64,000 nt of DNA, from contig JAHBTR010000003.1 of assembly GCA_019638475.1 (NCBI GenBank), positions 248,001 to 312,000 of the forward strand, given 5' to 3'. Source of the DNA: Chitinophagaceae bacterium (GTDB lineage Bacteria > Bacteroidota > Bacteroidia > Chitinophagales > Chitinophagaceae). The position numbers were made by a program, and so were the translations under genes. The notes beneath the pieces are model-generated. The model was given only the letters and a program-made list of their open reading frames with translations, was not told where the DNA came from and searched no databases. Shown piece after piece: positions 52,537-62,370 of the stretch (position 1 is its first letter; each line of letters starts with the position of its first letter).

Positions 52537-54840
52537 ATGCAAAAGAAGCCATATAATAATAGATTGATTTTAACAACAGTAATTATGCTGCTTAGCTTTA
52601 CCATACAAGCACAAACAGCAACATTAAGAGGAAAAGTAATTGCTGAAAATAAATCTGTAGAATTTGCTAATGTATTCTTGAAAGGAACACAGATTGGCTC
52701 TATAACGGATAGTGTTGGAAATTTTTTAATAAAAAATATACCTATTGGCACACATAAAATTGTTGTTACAGCAATCGGGTATGATAAAATAGAAAAAACA
52801 ATTACACTCAAAGAAAATGCAGTATTGAATGTTGAGCTGTTTGCTAATCGTACTGCATTAGACGAAGTAGTGGTATCTGGAACAATGAAAGAAGTTTCAA
52901 AATTAGAAAGCCCTGTTCCTGTAGAAGTTTATACTGCCAAATTTTTCAAGACCAATCCAACACCCTCTATTTTTGATGCCTTACAAAATGTAAATGGTGT
53001 ACGTCCTCAGATTAATTGTAATGTGTGCAATACAGGAGATATTCATATTAATGGTTTAGAAGGTCCTTATACTATGGTATTGATAGATGGAATGCCTATT
53101 GTAAGTGGGCTATCTACCGTTTATGGATTATCGGGTATCCCTCAATCTTTAATTGAAAGAGTTGAAATTGTTAAGGGTCCTGCTTCTACACTTTATGGTA
53201 GTGAGGCTGTTGGTGGATTAATTAATATCATTACCAAAAAACCTACCAATGCACCCATCTTTTCAGCAGATATATTTGGCACAACTTGGGGAGAAATAAA
53301 TACAGATTTTGCAGCAAAATTTAATACAGGAAAAAAAGCCCAATCTTTAATAGGTGTAAACTATTTTAATTTTCAGAACAGAGTGGACAATAATTATGAT
53401 GGATTTACAGATATGACTTTGCAAAACAGAATATCTGTTTTTAATAAATGGAATTTTGAAAGAAAAAATAATCGCATTTTTTCTTTGGCAGTTCGTTATG
53501 TATATGAAGACCGTTGGGGAGGAGATATGAATTGGTCAAAAAAATTCAGAGGTGGTGATAGTATTTATGGCGAAAGTATTTATACTAATCGTTGGGAATT
53601 TTTTGGCACTTATCAATTACCTGTAAAAGAAAAAATATTGTTTCACTTCAGTACAAATGGACACAACCAAAACAGCGTTTATGGAAATATGCCATATATG
53701 GCTGAACAATATATTGGCTTTGGACAACTAACATGGAACAAACAATTAAAAAGTAATGACTTTTTAATAGGAGCAACATTTCGTTATACTTATTACGATG
53801 ATAACACACCTGCAACTGCATCATTTGACACTATTGGGATAGTAAAAAATATGCCTTCAAATACTTATTTACCAGGCATTTTTATACAGAACGAAATAAG
53901 CATTAACGAAAACAACAAACTGCTGTTGGGTATTCGTTATGATTATAATTCCATTCATGGAAATATTATTACCCCTCGTCTTAATTATAAGTGGAGTTCT
54001 ACCAATAAAAACAATGTTTTGCGTTTAAGTTTTGGTAATGGTTATCGTGTAGCAAATGTTTTTACAGAAGACCATGCAGCACTTACAGGAGCAAGAAAAG
54101 TAACATTTTTATCAGACCTTAAACCCGAAACTTCATGGAATGGCAATATTAATTTTGTTAAAAAAATATACGCAAAAAATGGAACATTTATAGGGCTTGA
54201 CGCTACTGCTTTTTATACTTATTTTACCAATAAAATAATTGCTGATTATAACACAGACCCAAACAAAATAATGTATAATAATTTAGATGGATATGCTATT
54301 TCAAAAGGTATTTCTTTAAACCTTGATATTGCTTTCAATAATGGATTAAAATTTTTAATAGGAGGAACTTGTATGGATGTGTATAGTGTAGAAAACAATA
54401 TAAAAATCCGACAAATGTTTACCGAAAATTTTACAGGAGTTTGGAATGTAGGATATACTTTTAAAAGCATTGGGTTAACGATTGATTATACAGGAAATGT
54501 ATATAGCTCAATGCGTTTACCTTTATTGAGCAACCTTGACCCAAGAAAAGAATATTCGCCTTGGTGGAGTATTCAAAACATACAACTAACCAAAAAAATT
54601 AAGAAAAGATTTGAGTTATATGGAGGAGTAAAAAATTTATTGAATTGGACACCCAACAAAGGCAATCCGTTTATCATAGCAAGAACAAATGACCCCTTTG
54701 ATAAAGAAGTGCAGTTTGATACCAATGGACAAGCAATAGCAACGCCTAATAATCCTTATGGTTTAACATTTGACCCTGCTTATGTGTATGGACCCAATCA
54801 GGGTGCAAGAGGATTTGTGGGTTTTAGATATATATTTTAA
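52537..54840 (+). CDS. TonB-dependent receptor, probably for a metal or metal chelate
   Basis: The 767-aa protein starts at ATG 52537 with a signal peptide (LLSFTIQAQ), then a CarboxypepD-like beta domain (about 27-110), a plug domain and a 22-strand barrel ending GARGFVGFRYIF. The plug has the segment INCNVCNTGDIHINGLEGPY with a C-x-x-C motif, then MVLIDGMPIVSGLSTVYGLSG and VEIVKGPASTLYGSEAVGGLINI. The CxxC plug and the metal-repressor palindrome in its promoter suggest iron or manganese uptake; the ligand is inferred. It is followed after 2 bp by a thioredoxin-like gene. Confidence 0.92.
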   Translation: MQKKPYNNRLILTTVIMLLSFTIQAQTATLRGKVIAENKSVEFANVFLKGTQIGSITDSVGNFLIKNIPIGTHKIVVTAIGYDKIEKTITLKENAVLNVELFANRTALDEVVVSGTMKEVSKLESPVPVEVYTAKFFKTNPTPSIFDALQNVNGVRPQINCNVCNTGDIHINGLEGPYTMVLIDGMPIVSGLSTVYGLSGIPQSLIERVEIVKGPASTLYGSEAVGGLINIITKKPTNAPIFSADIFGTTWGEINTDFAAKFNTGKKAQSLIGVNYFNFQNRVDNNYDGFTDMTLQNRISVFNKWNFERKNNRIFSLAVRYVYEDRWGGDMNWSKKFRGGDSIYGESIYTNRWEFFGTYQLPVKEKILFHFSTNGHNQNSVYGNMPYMAEQYIGFGQLTWNKQLKSNDFLIGATFRYTYYDDNTPATASFDTIGIVKNMPSNTYLPGIFIQNEISINENNKLLLGIRYDYNSIHGNIITPRLNYKWSSTNKNNVLRLSFGNGYRVANVFTEDHAALTGARKVTFLSDLKPETSWNGNINFVKKIYAKNGTFIGLDATAFYTYFTNKIIADYNTDPNKIMYNNLDGYAISKGISLNLDIAFNNGLKFLIGGTCMDVYSVENNIKIRQMFTENFTGVWNVGYTFKSIGLTIDYTGNVYSSMRLPLLSNLDPRKEYSPWWSIQNIQLTKKIKKRFELYGGVKNLLNWTPNKGNPFIIARTNDPFDKEVQFDTNGQAIATPNNPYGLTFDPAYVYGPNQGARGFVGFRYIF

Positions 54841-54842
54841 TA

Positions 54843-55331
54843 ATGAAAAAAAGTAAGTATATCATGCTAAAAGCATTATTGATAGCAATATTTTTTTTAC
54901 CACTTTCAACTTTTGCACAACTGCCATCTTATTCATTTGCACAACTTGACAGCTTGCAAAAAATAGAGCAGAAAAACATGGTTGTATTCATTCATACAGA
55001 CTGGTGCAGGTATTGTCAATCAATGAAAAACACTACTTTTAAAAGCAAAGAAGTTATACAACTGCTCAATAAAAAATTTTGGTTTGCAGACCTCAATGCA
55101 GAAGAAAAGAAAGACATTATTTTTAACAAACATACTTTTAAATATAAACCAACAGGTAATAATACAGGCATACATGAATTAGCTGAACAATTAGGTACCA
55201 TAAATGGCAAAATATCTTATCCTGTATTGTGCATTTTAAATACGAAGTATGAAATTATTTTTCAGTACGACCAGTTTCTTTCTTCTACAGATTTACTAAA
55301 AGTATTGAATGAAGGGTTAAAAATTTTCTAA
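54843..55331 (+). CDS. Secreted thioredoxin-like protein
   Basis: The 162-aa protein has a signal peptide (LLIAIFFLPLSTFAQ) and a thioredoxin_7-like fold. Its redox motif is WCRYC (Cys55 and Cys58) after MVVFIHTD, followed by KNTTFKSKEVIQLLNKKFWFADLNAEEK. The cis-Pro loop lies in GKISYPVLCIL. It is translationally close to the TonB receptor (2 bp gap), so it is probably cotranscribed and metal-repressed. It may keep receptor or ligand thiols, such as the CxxC in the plug, in the right state, as inference. Confidence 0.88.
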   Translation: MKKSKYIMLKALLIAIFFLPLSTFAQLPSYSFAQLDSLQKIEQKNMVVFIHTDWCRYCQSMKNTTFKSKEVIQLLNKKFWFADLNAEEKKDIIFNKHTFKYKPTGNNTGIHELAEQLGTINGKISYPVLCILNTKYEIIFQYDQFLSSTDLLKVLNEGLKIF

Positions 55332-55596
55332 TACAAAACAGTATGAGAAAGGCAACATAAGTATTACATTGAACTAATAGCCATTAAAATTTTTCACTTC
55401 TTATCTTTTTCTTAGACCCCAAAATCTGGCTAATAATGTTTTGGCTATAGGGTATTTCATTAATTGATGATATAAGCATTTTGAAAAACATTGGCTATAT
55501 TTACTCTCATATTCCATACATAAAATACTTGTAAGTGTATAAATTATTTTATTTTTATTGTGTTATATAAATGGACATTTTAATAAATTGAGTTAA

Positions 55597-56454
55597 ATGG
55601 CAGACAATGCACCTAACAATCATGTAGATAATGCTAACATTTCCGAAGCAGCAAATATTGAAGGAAATGAAGCAGCAATTATTAACCAAAATCAAGAAAA
55701 AGAAAATATGGAAGTTCATCATCCACATTCCTCTCATGGTAATAAAAAATTTAAAGATTATTTTTTAGAATTTTTAACGCTTTTTATTGCTGTTACAATG
55801 GGGTTTTTTGCTGAAAATATTAGAGAAGGCAAGGTAGAAAGGCATAGAGAAAAAGAATATATAGAATCAATGGTAAAAGAATTGAAAGCTGATTCACTTC
55901 AAATAACAAAAGTTTTTCAAGATACTATAGTAATTCGTAAGTTAGACTCTTTGGCTGTTTTACTTCTCAGTAATCAGCATTCTTCAGATGTTGTCAGAAA
56001 AATGTATCAACTACATTACAGATATGCAAGAGGTTTTGAACCAATGACATTTAACAGAAATACATTAACGCAACTGAAAAATTCTGGAAATATGAGGCTT
56101 ATCAGAAAACAGAGTGTAGTAGAAAGCATGAATACACTTGACAATAAAATTACTGATATAAATGAACAACGAGAGGTATTAAAAGAAATTATGCTGAGCA
56201 GTGTTAAAAATGCCTTTTCTATTTTTGATGAATCATATTTTATTCAAAATGGAATTATAACTGGAGGAATTAATCCTGTACTATATCCAGGTATTAAACT
56301 TCTTACAAATGATAAAGTACAACTCCACAAATTTGGAGCAGAAATAAGTTTTAGCTCAGTGGTTATCATAGGCTACTTCTATATGCTACAAGATATTTAT
56401 GAGTATCAAAATCAATTAATTCATTTACTGAAAAAAGAGTATCATTTGGAATAA
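55597..56454 (+). CDS. Single-pass membrane protein of unknown function (DUF6090-like)
   Basis: The 285-aa protein has a polar N-terminus, a His-rich stretch HHPHSSHGNK, then KFKDYFLEFLTLFIAVTMGFFAENIREGKVERHREKEYI with a helix (55-72), and a long helical region (ELKADSLQITKVFQDTIVIRKLDSL). The combination F-x-x-ExxxI...FAENxRE is typical of a Bacteroidota DUF6090-like family. A second membrane segment near the end (SSVVIIGYFYMLQDIY) is possible. Function unknown. It is isolated by a 265-bp AT-rich gap with no visible features. Confidence 0.72.
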   Translation: MADNAPNNHVDNANISEAANIEGNEAAIINQNQEKENMEVHHPHSSHGNKKFKDYFLEFLTLFIAVTMGFFAENIREGKVERHREKEYIESMVKELKADSLQITKVFQDTIVIRKLDSLAVLLLSNQHSSDVVRKMYQLHYRYARGFEPMTFNRNTLTQLKNSGNMRLIRKQSVVESMNTLDNKITDINEQREVLKEIMLSSVKNAFSIFDESYFIQNGIITGGINPVLYPGIKLLTNDKVQLHKFGAEISFSSVVIIGYFYMLQDIYEYQNQLIHLLKKEYHLE

Positions 56455-56654
56455 ATAAACAATGAGATAAATATAAAATTTAGGATGAGCAATTTTATCC
56501 CCCTATAATCTTTTTAATTTTTTTTTGATAACCTAATAATCACAAAAATAGAATTACCTAAATTGTATTAAACTGAAAGTTGATACTTATGAATATATAG
56601 AATCAGATTTTACTTTTAGATAACTTTATTGTAACATTTCAACTTATAAAAAAT

Positions 56655-57107
56655 ATGAAAAAAAATTTATTAACTAAAGAAGCATCTAATAATATTATTG
56701 AAAGAGTAAAAAAACTCACTATTGATAACACTCCTTTATGGGGAGAAATGAATGTTACTGAAATGTTACTTCATTGTAATTTATGTAATAAACAAATTTT
56801 AGAGGAAAGTAGAGGAGATGAAAAAACTACAGCCAAACAGTTTCTATTGAGAATTTTTGCACTTTATATTGCACCAAATTTTAAAAAAGGAATAAAAAGC
56901 GAAAAAAGGAATATTACAAAAGGATTAATAGATAATACTCAGTTTGAAAAACAACAAATTGAGTTTATCAGTATTATCAACAAATTTCCATATAATAACC
57001 ACGCCCTAACACTTTCTCACCCAGCTTTTGGCAATATATCAACAACAGAATGGGGCATTGCAGCATTCAAACACATGGACCATCATTTAAGACAATTTGG
57101 AGTGTAA
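56655..57107 (+). CDS. DUF1569 protein (DinB-like four-helix fold)
   Basis: The 150-aa protein has DNTPLWGEMNVTEMLLHCNLCNKQILEE, SHPAFGNISTTEWGIAAFKHMDHHLRQFGV and the spacing of His residues (H-x22-... HMDHHLRQF) expected for the DinB/DUF1569 metal-binding helix bundle. The family is common in Bacteroidota, with unclear function, perhaps a thiol- or metal-dependent transferase. It is single and converges with the anti-sigma-like gene, with a terminator between. Confidence 0.85.
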   Translation: MKKNLLTKEASNNIIERVKKLTIDNTPLWGEMNVTEMLLHCNLCNKQILEESRGDEKTTAKQFLLRIFALYIAPNFKKGIKSEKRNITKGLIDNTQFEKQQIEFISIINKFPYNNHALTLSHPAFGNISTTEWGIAAFKHMDHHLRQFGV

Positions 57108-57110
57108 ACA

Positions 57111-57138
57111 GAAAAAGTCAGTTTTTTAAAACTGACTT
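57111..57138 (-). terminator. Terminator between convergent genes
   Basis: AAGTCAGTTTT-TT-AAAACTGACTT (57115-57138) is a perfect 11-bp inverted repeat. On the minus strand it is followed by TTTTT, so it mainly terminates the anti-sigma-like gene, but the symmetric stem may also help stop the plus-strand gene ending at 57107. Confidence 0.8.
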
Positions 57139-57173
57139 AGATTTGCCAAGCAATATTTTTTAAATTAAAGAGC

Positions 57174-58370
57174 CTACAATTTTATCATTATGGTTACTTG
57201 ATTGGCTTCTTTATGATGACTAATCCATTTTGGTCCATTTTTAATAAGTTCTGTAGCTCTGTTTGCTTTAATAGTATTATTGTTTGTTGTTTTTATTTGA
57301 GAAGGAGTTCCGTTATTATTTATTTCAAAAGTAATGATTACATTTTCTGTTAAGCTATCTACAATATTCCACTCAGTTTTTTTCTGATTAATATATGTTT
57401 CAAAATTTTTCCAACCACCTTCTGGTTCAATGTTTTTATTGAAAGATTCATTACTTTGTTCAGCCATAGTTGGAATAGCAGCTACTTGTTTTGTTACTTT
57501 ATTAATTTCCTGACTTTTTATTGCTTCTGAATCTTTTTCTCTAAAAGTAGGAGGTACACCTATATCACTTTTTATTGTTACACCTGTATTGTTTAAAGCT
57601 GCTGCCTCTTGTGTATGAGATAAAATAGCTACATCATCTGTCAATACTTTATCTGTTACACCTTTTTTATCATTATTCATTACATCAGCTATTGCTACAT
57701 CTTGAGTAGTTGTTGAAGGCATTTCATTTGTAGTAGTTGCTGTTTTTGGAGGTTCTGTTGTTGTAATATTGTTGTTTATTTCTGCCTCTGTAACTTTTGC
57801 TATTGGAGTGTTAATATTATTGTTTGGTTTATTATTTACCCACCAAATGGTAGAACCTGCACCAATCATTAAAATAATACCTGCTGCTATTCTTAACCAT
57901 TGTTTATTACGTGCAGGCATTGATATTATTTTAGCTGCCTCTTTTTCTTTGCCACTAATTTTTTCTGTAGTTGTACTAATATAATTTTTTGCTTTTTGCA
58001 TATTAACCATTGCATAACCTTCCATAGCATCTGCTAAAAAGGGGTCTGCCAATGCAGCTTTTTCTAAAGCATTTCTTTGTATATTGCTTAATTGTCCAGC
58101 ATTATATTGTTCTATATCTGTTATGGTATAATGATGGTTTGTAGTAGTATTTTTAGTAGAAGCAGCTTTGATTAATGCTTCTGTTGTAGCAATACAATTT
58201 TTTGCTTTTTGCATATTAGCCATTTCATAACCTTCTAAAGCATCTGCTAAAAAAGTATCTGTTAAGGCTGCTTTTTCTAAAGCGTGTCTTTCAGTATTGC
58301 TCATTTTATTTTGCAAATATTTTTCTATATCTGCTACTGTGTAGTTAATATGTTGTGTTAAATCAGCCAT
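57174..58370 (-). CDS. Membrane anti-sigma-like protein with duplicated N-terminal domain and TonB-like C-terminus
   Basis: The 398-aa protein has two tandem copies of an about 60-residue helical domain: IEKYLQNKMSNTERHALEKA...FLADALEGYE (about 15-49) and IEQYNAGQLSNIQRNALEKA...FLADAMEGYA (about 85-119). A single membrane helix follows (LRIAAGIILMIGAGSTIWWV, 159-178), then a Thr/Asn-rich periplasmic linker and a C-terminal TonB-like fold (ITFEINNNGTPSQIKTTNNN...ATELIKNGPKW). It overlaps the ECF sigma gene by 8 bp, so it should bind and restrain that sigma factor and respond to an envelope signal. Known single-domain relatives suggest a recent domain duplication here. Confidence 0.82.
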   Translation of the reverse strand: MADLTQHINYTVADIEKYLQNKMSNTERHALEKAALTDTFLADALEGYEMANMQKAKNCIATTEALIKAASTKNTTTNHHYTITDIEQYNAGQLSNIQRNALEKAALADPFLADAMEGYAMVNMQKAKNYISTTTEKISGKEKEAAKIISMPARNKQWLRIAAGIILMIGAGSTIWWVNNKPNNNINTPIAKVTEAEINNNITTTEPPKTATTTNEMPSTTTQDVAIADVMNNDKKGVTDKVLTDDVAILSHTQEAAALNNTGVTIKSDIGVPPTFREKDSEAIKSQEINKVTKQVAAIPTMAEQSNESFNKNIEPEGGWKNFETYINQKKTEWNIVDSLTENVIITFEINNNGTPSQIKTTNNNTIKANRATELIKNGPKWISHHKEANQVTIMIKL

Positions 58371-58932
58371 TTTTTTCCATGCAAATTTTCAGGTTACGCC
58401 TTCCATTTTGTATTAAGCTACGCACTTTATTCCATTCTATTCCTGTAATATCAGCTATTTCATTATAACATTTGTTTTCTAAATAAAATAACTGAATGCT
58501 CTTTTTTTGTTCATCATTTAGTGCTTCTATACAACTTTCAAGGCTTTGTAAATGTTTTTCTTTTTCTAAAACATTATCAAGATGCGAAAAGTCTTCTGAT
58601 TGCATAAATTGTCCATCAAATTCTACAGTTGGTGTTTTTTTATCTTTTCTAAGCTGCATTAAACAGTGGTTTTTTGTAACCACATAAAGCCAGCTTTTAA
58701 AGTTTTCTACTTTGTGCTGAGGTAATTTTTGTACAAGTTCCTGATAAATATCCATTACAGCATCTTGGCTTGCATCTTCATCTTTTAAATATTTCATACA
58801 GGTACCAAAAATTAGGTCATTATATCTTAAAAATAGGGTAGCCAAAATGTTTTGGTCTAAACTTTCTTGGTATGCTATCAGCAAAGAATTATCATCTGCT
58901 GATTGGTTAATATGCTGTACAGATAATTCCAT
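58363..58932 (-). CDS. ECF-type RNA polymerase sigma factor
   Basis: The 189-aa protein has sigma region 2 (LFLRYNDLIFGTCMKYLKD, AVMDIYQELVQKLPQHKVENFKSWLYVVTKNHCLM) and region 4 HTH (LNDEQKKSIQLFYLENKCYNEIADITGIEWNKVRSLIQNGRRNLKI). Regions 1 and 3 are absent as in ECF sigmas. The stop overlaps the membrane anti-sigma-like gene by 8 bp. No matching promoter for its regulon was recognised in the window. Confidence 0.93.
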   Translation of the reverse strand: MELSVQHINQSADDNSLLIAYQESLDQNILATLFLRYNDLIFGTCMKYLKDEDASQDAVMDIYQELVQKLPQHKVENFKSWLYVVTKNHCLMQLRKDKKTPTVEFDGQFMQSEDFSHLDNVLEKEKHLQSLESCIEALNDEQKKSIQLFYLENKCYNEIADITGIEWNKVRSLIQNGRRNLKICMEKNG

Positions 58933-59129
58933 AAGGCACTAAGGTAAATCTTATCTGATATAAATAATTACTCTGTTATTAAAAAAATAAAAAAATGACT
59001 TTTTTTAATAATCTGTTATAAAGTTATTTCTGCTACAATATTTATGTAAAGTGCCTATTTAAAGCATCTGCAAAGAGAAAAATTTGTTTTTAGCACCTTT
59101 TAGTAATTAATCATTTTAAAACATTTGTT

Positions 59130-59420
59130 ATGAAAGAAATTGTGTATAAAATTTTGGGAAAAGAGATTGTTCAAATATTTCCTAACCCTGCTACTAAGGG
59201 CAAAGTGGTAAACCTAAAGCTAAGAAATAAAGGCAATTACTTTGTAGAGTTGGTTAATGACAAAAGTTTTTCATTGCATACAGAACAAATAAGTGTTTGT
59301 AATAGCGAGGAAATAAATTTGTTTAACATTCCTTCAAATATTGCTAATGGTTGCTATTATATAAAGGTGATTAATAAAAGTAATAACAAAGCATTTAAAA
59401 CTGCTATTCAAGTACTGTAA
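59130..59420 (+). CDS. Stand-alone protein resembling a T9SS type A C-terminal sorting domain
   Basis: The 96-aa protein has the core of a T9SS type A tail: IFPNPATKGKVVNLKLRNKG, a middle strand, and NGCYYIKVINKSNNKAFKTAIQVL ending in a beta strand. There is no signal peptide and no attached passenger domain. The ATG at 59130 is preceded by an ordinary intergenic region with no upstream open frame in register that I could see. It could be a truncated cargo gene whose 5' part was lost, or a cytoplasmic protein of similar fold. It lies between the sigma factor gene and xerD. Confidence 0.65.
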   Translation: MKEIVYKILGKEIVQIFPNPATKGKVVNLKLRNKGNYFVELVNDKSFSLHTEQISVCNSEEINLFNIPSNIANGCYYIKVINKSNNKAFKTAIQVL

Positions 59421-59424
59421 TTGA

Positions 59425-60327
59425 TTACTTTTTAAATGCAGGATGAAATTGATGTAAGGTAGTTCTTAAAAAATCTCTATCTAAGTGAGTGTATATTTCT
59501 GTGGTGGTAATGCTTTCGTGTCCTAACATTTCTTGTACTGCTCTTAAATCTGCACCACCTTCTACCAAGTGAGTAGCAAATGAATGTCTAAATGTGTGTG
59601 GCGAAATATTTTTTGTAATACTTGCTGCTGCTGCTAACTCTTTTATGATGTAAAAAATCATTATCCGAGAAAGATTTTTACCAAACCGATTTAGAAATAA
59701 AATGTCTTCAAAATCTTTTTTGGGTTGTGTATGTACACGAACATTGTTTTTATAAATATTAATGTATTTAATAGCATCATTGCCTATTGGTACTAATCTT
59801 TCTTTATCACCTTTTCCAATAACACGTATAAAACCAACATCTAAATACAAGCAACTAATTTTTAAATTGACTACTTCGCTTACACGCAAACCACAACTGT
59901 ACATGGTTTCTACAATAGCTTTATTTCTTGTGCCTTCTGGTTTACTTACATCTATTTGTGCAATGATGTTTTCAATTTCTTCAAAACTAAGTACATCGGG
60001 CAAAGCTCTTTTTGTTTTTGGCGTATCTAATAAAGTAGATGGGTCGTTTGATACAATTTCTTCTGTAAGACAATATTTAAAAAAACTTCTTATGCCAGAT
60101 ACTATACGAGCTTGAGATGTGGCTGTCATTTCTAATTGCCCTATCCATTGTATAAATTGTTGCAATTCGTTTAAACTAATTTCTTCGGGGCTTAATTTTT
60201 TTTCTTTTATCTGTAAGTAAGATGTTAGTTTATCTATATCTCTTAAATAAGCATTGACAGAATTGTTGCTTAATGATTTTTCTAATTGTAACCAGCTTTT
60301 AAATCCTTTTTTATATACTTCCCACAT
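59425..60327 (-). CDS. xerD: Tyrosine recombinase XerD
   Basis: The 300-aa protein has an N-terminal SAM-like domain (FKSWLQLEKSLSNNSVNAYLRD) and a catalytic domain with all catalytic residues: Arg in YSCGLRVSEVV, Lys in IGKGDKERLVP, His-x-x-Arg in SPHTFRHSFATHL, His in LGHESITTTEIY and the final Tyr. Length and motifs match XerC/D, which resolve chromosome dimers at dif near the terminus. The dif site is not in the window. Its stop is 4 bp from the T9SS-tail-like gene, which is convergent. Confidence 0.92.
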   Translation of the reverse strand: MWEVYKKGFKSWLQLEKSLSNNSVNAYLRDIDKLTSYLQIKEKKLSPEEISLNELQQFIQWIGQLEMTATSQARIVSGIRSFFKYCLTEEIVSNDPSTLLDTPKTKRALPDVLSFEEIENIIAQIDVSKPEGTRNKAIVETMYSCGLRVSEVVNLKISCLYLDVGFIRVIGKGDKERLVPIGNDAIKYINIYKNNVRVHTQPKKDFEDILFLNRFGKNLSRIMIFYIIKELAAAASITKNISPHTFRHSFATHLVEGGADLRAVQEMLGHESITTTEIYTHLDRDFLRTTLHQFHPAFKK

Positions 60328-60473
60328 ATTTTATTTTTTGTTTAATAACCACTTTTGCAAAATAGTTAATTTTTTAAGTACTTATCTTGTAAGGTTTATA
60401 ATCTTTCATAAACTATACCTATATTCGTTGTTTCTCAATAAAGAGAATTAAATACCTAATTCATAGCTCAAAA

Positions 60474-60977
60474 ATGCAACCAGTTAATTTACGTTCGTTT
60501 AAGCAAAAAGCCCATCATCATAAAAAAGCATTTAGAAAATTTTTAAAGAAAGTAGAAAAAAATCCGCCTAAAAATATTAATGAAATAGTAGATAGGGTAG
60601 ATGCAGCAGTATGGAAAGAAATTGATTGTTTAAGCTGTGCAAATTGTTGTAAGCAAATGTCGCCAACATTTACTACAAAAGATATTAAGCGTATAGCTAA
60701 TTATTTAAACATGCGTGAAGATGAATTTAAAAACAAGTGGCTATATTTTGATGAAAAAGATGGTGATTGGTTGAATAAAAAACAACCTTGTCAGTTTTTA
60801 AATCTTGAAACAAATATGTGCATGATATATGAAGTAAGACCAGCAGATTGTGCAGGTTTTCCTCATTTAAAAAAGAAAAAAGTAACAGACTATATTCATG
60901 TGCATCAACAAAATGTTGAATATTGTCCTGCTACTTATAGAATGGTTGAAAAATGGATGGAAGAAATTAGTATGTAG
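60474..60977 (+). CDS. YkgJ-family cysteine cluster protein
   Basis: The 167-aa protein has CLSCANCCKQM (C-x-x-C-x-x-C-C) and a distal CQFLNLETNMCMIYEVRPADCAGFP, giving eight or more Cys positions as in the Fe/Zn-chelating YkgJ family (UPF0153). It may bind an iron-sulfur cluster or zinc; a specific role is unknown. It diverges from xerD and converges with clpX, ending 9 bp before the clpX stop. Confidence 0.87.
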   Translation: MQPVNLRSFKQKAHHHKKAFRKFLKKVEKNPPKNINEIVDRVDAAVWKEIDCLSCANCCKQMSPTFTTKDIKRIANYLNMREDEFKNKWLYFDEKDGDWLNKKQPCQFLNLETNMCMIYEVRPADCAGFPHLKKKKVTDYIHVHQQNVEYCPATYRMVEKWMEEISM

Positions 60978-60986
60978 CTTATTTTA

Positions 60987-62237
60987 TTAAGCCACTTTTA
61001 GAATATTTATTTTGCTTTTATTAAATTTCTTTTGTGCATAATCAAGTGTCAAATGCAGTTCTGACTGATTGGTTCCAGGAAGTTCAAACATAGCATCTGT
61101 TAATATACTTTCACAAATACTGCGTAAACCTCTTGCACCTAATTTATATTCTAATGCTTTATGTACCATAAAGTCTAATGCTTCATTATCTATTTTTAGT
61201 TGAATATTTTCTATTTCAAATAGTTTGGTAAATTGTTTTATTAAAGAGTTTTTAGGCTCTGTAAGAATATTTCTAAGTGTTTCTGCATCTAAAGGATTTA
61301 AGTGTGTAACAATGGGTAAACGTCCTAATAATTCGGGTATTAAGCCAAAGTTTTTTAAGTCTTGAGCATTGATAAATTGTAATAAATTTTTTCGCTGCAT
61401 TTCTTGTTCTTCTTTATTTACATTAAATCCAATAGCATTGGTATTTATTCTTCTGGCAATTATTTTATCTACACCATCAAATGCACCACCACAAATAAAT
61501 AGAATATTTTTAGTATCTACTTTTATCATTTTTTGTTCAGGATGTTTTCTTCCTCCTTGTGGGGGTACTAATACTTCTGTGCCTTCTAACATTTTTAATA
61601 ATCCTTGTTGTACACCTTCGCCACTTACATCTCTTGTTATAGATGGGTTGTCATTTTTACGAGCTATTTTATCTAATTCATCTACATACACAATTCCTCT
61701 TTCTGCAGCAGCTACATCATAATCGCAATTTTGTAGCAATCTTGTTAGCATACTTTCTACATCTTCGCCTACATAACCTGCTTCTGTAAATACAGTAGCA
61801 TCTACAATAGCAAAAGGCACATTTAACATACGAGCAATGCTTTTGGCAAGCAATGTTTTTCCTGTACCTGTTTCGCCTACCATAATAATATTGCTCTTTT
61901 CTATTTCTACATCATTCTGTTGTTGTTTTTGAGCTATTCTTTTAAAGTGATTATATACGGCTACTGCTAAAACTTTTTTTGCCTCATCTTGTCCTATTAC
62001 ATATTCATCTAAAAATTTTTTTATTTCGGTAGGTTTACGAATGTTTATTTTTTGATTATTGGTGGCTGTTGGAAAACTTTGTTTAGGAGCTATTCCATTT
62101 AACTCTAAGTTAATTATATCTTGAGCATGTTCTACACAGTCTTCACAAATATGTCCTTCTTGCCCTGCAATAAGTATTTTAACTTCTACACGACCTCTTC
62201 CACAAAAAGAACAGTGTAAATGATTTTGTTTTGCCAT
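60987..62237 (-). CDS. clpX: ATP-dependent Clp protease ATP-binding subunit ClpX
   Basis: The 416-aa protein has the N-terminal C4 zinc-binding domain ([19 protein letters not shown]). The AAA+ domain has Walker [25 protein letters not shown] and Walker [12 protein letters not shown], then the sensor regions. It unfolds and feeds substrates into ClpP. It is the last gene of the clpP-clpP-clpX series on the minus strand; 133 bp separate it from the adjacent clpP, so clpX may also have its own promoter. Confidence 0.96.
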   Translation of the reverse strand: MAKQNHLHCSFCGRGRVEVKILIAGQEGHICEDCVEHAQDIINLELNGIAPKQSFPTATNNQKINIRKPTEIKKFLDEYVIGQDEAKKVLAVAVYNHFKRIAQKQQQNDVEIEKSNIIMVGETGTGKTLLAKSIARMLNVPFAIVDATVFTEAGYVGEDVESMLTRLLQNCDYDVAAAERGIVYVDELDKIARKNDNPSITRDVSGEGVQQGLLKMLEGTEVLVPPQGGRKHPEQKMIKVDTKNILFICGGAFDGVDKIIARRINTNAIGFNVNKEEQEMQRKNLLQFINAQDLKNFGLIPELLGRLPIVTHLNPLDAETLRNILTEPKNSLIKQFTKLFEIENIQLKIDNEALDFMVHKALEYKLGARGLRSICESILTDAMFELPGTNQSELHLTLDYAQKKFNKSKINILKVA

Positions 62238-62370
62238 GTTTAATAATTAAATAATAGAATATACTTTGTACAACAACATAATAGACGAAATATTGTGTTT
62301 TATTGTTGCTTTGCACAAAGTTAAACTTGTTTTTTTAAGAAAAAACTTAAAAAAGTATAAAATTTTGTAT

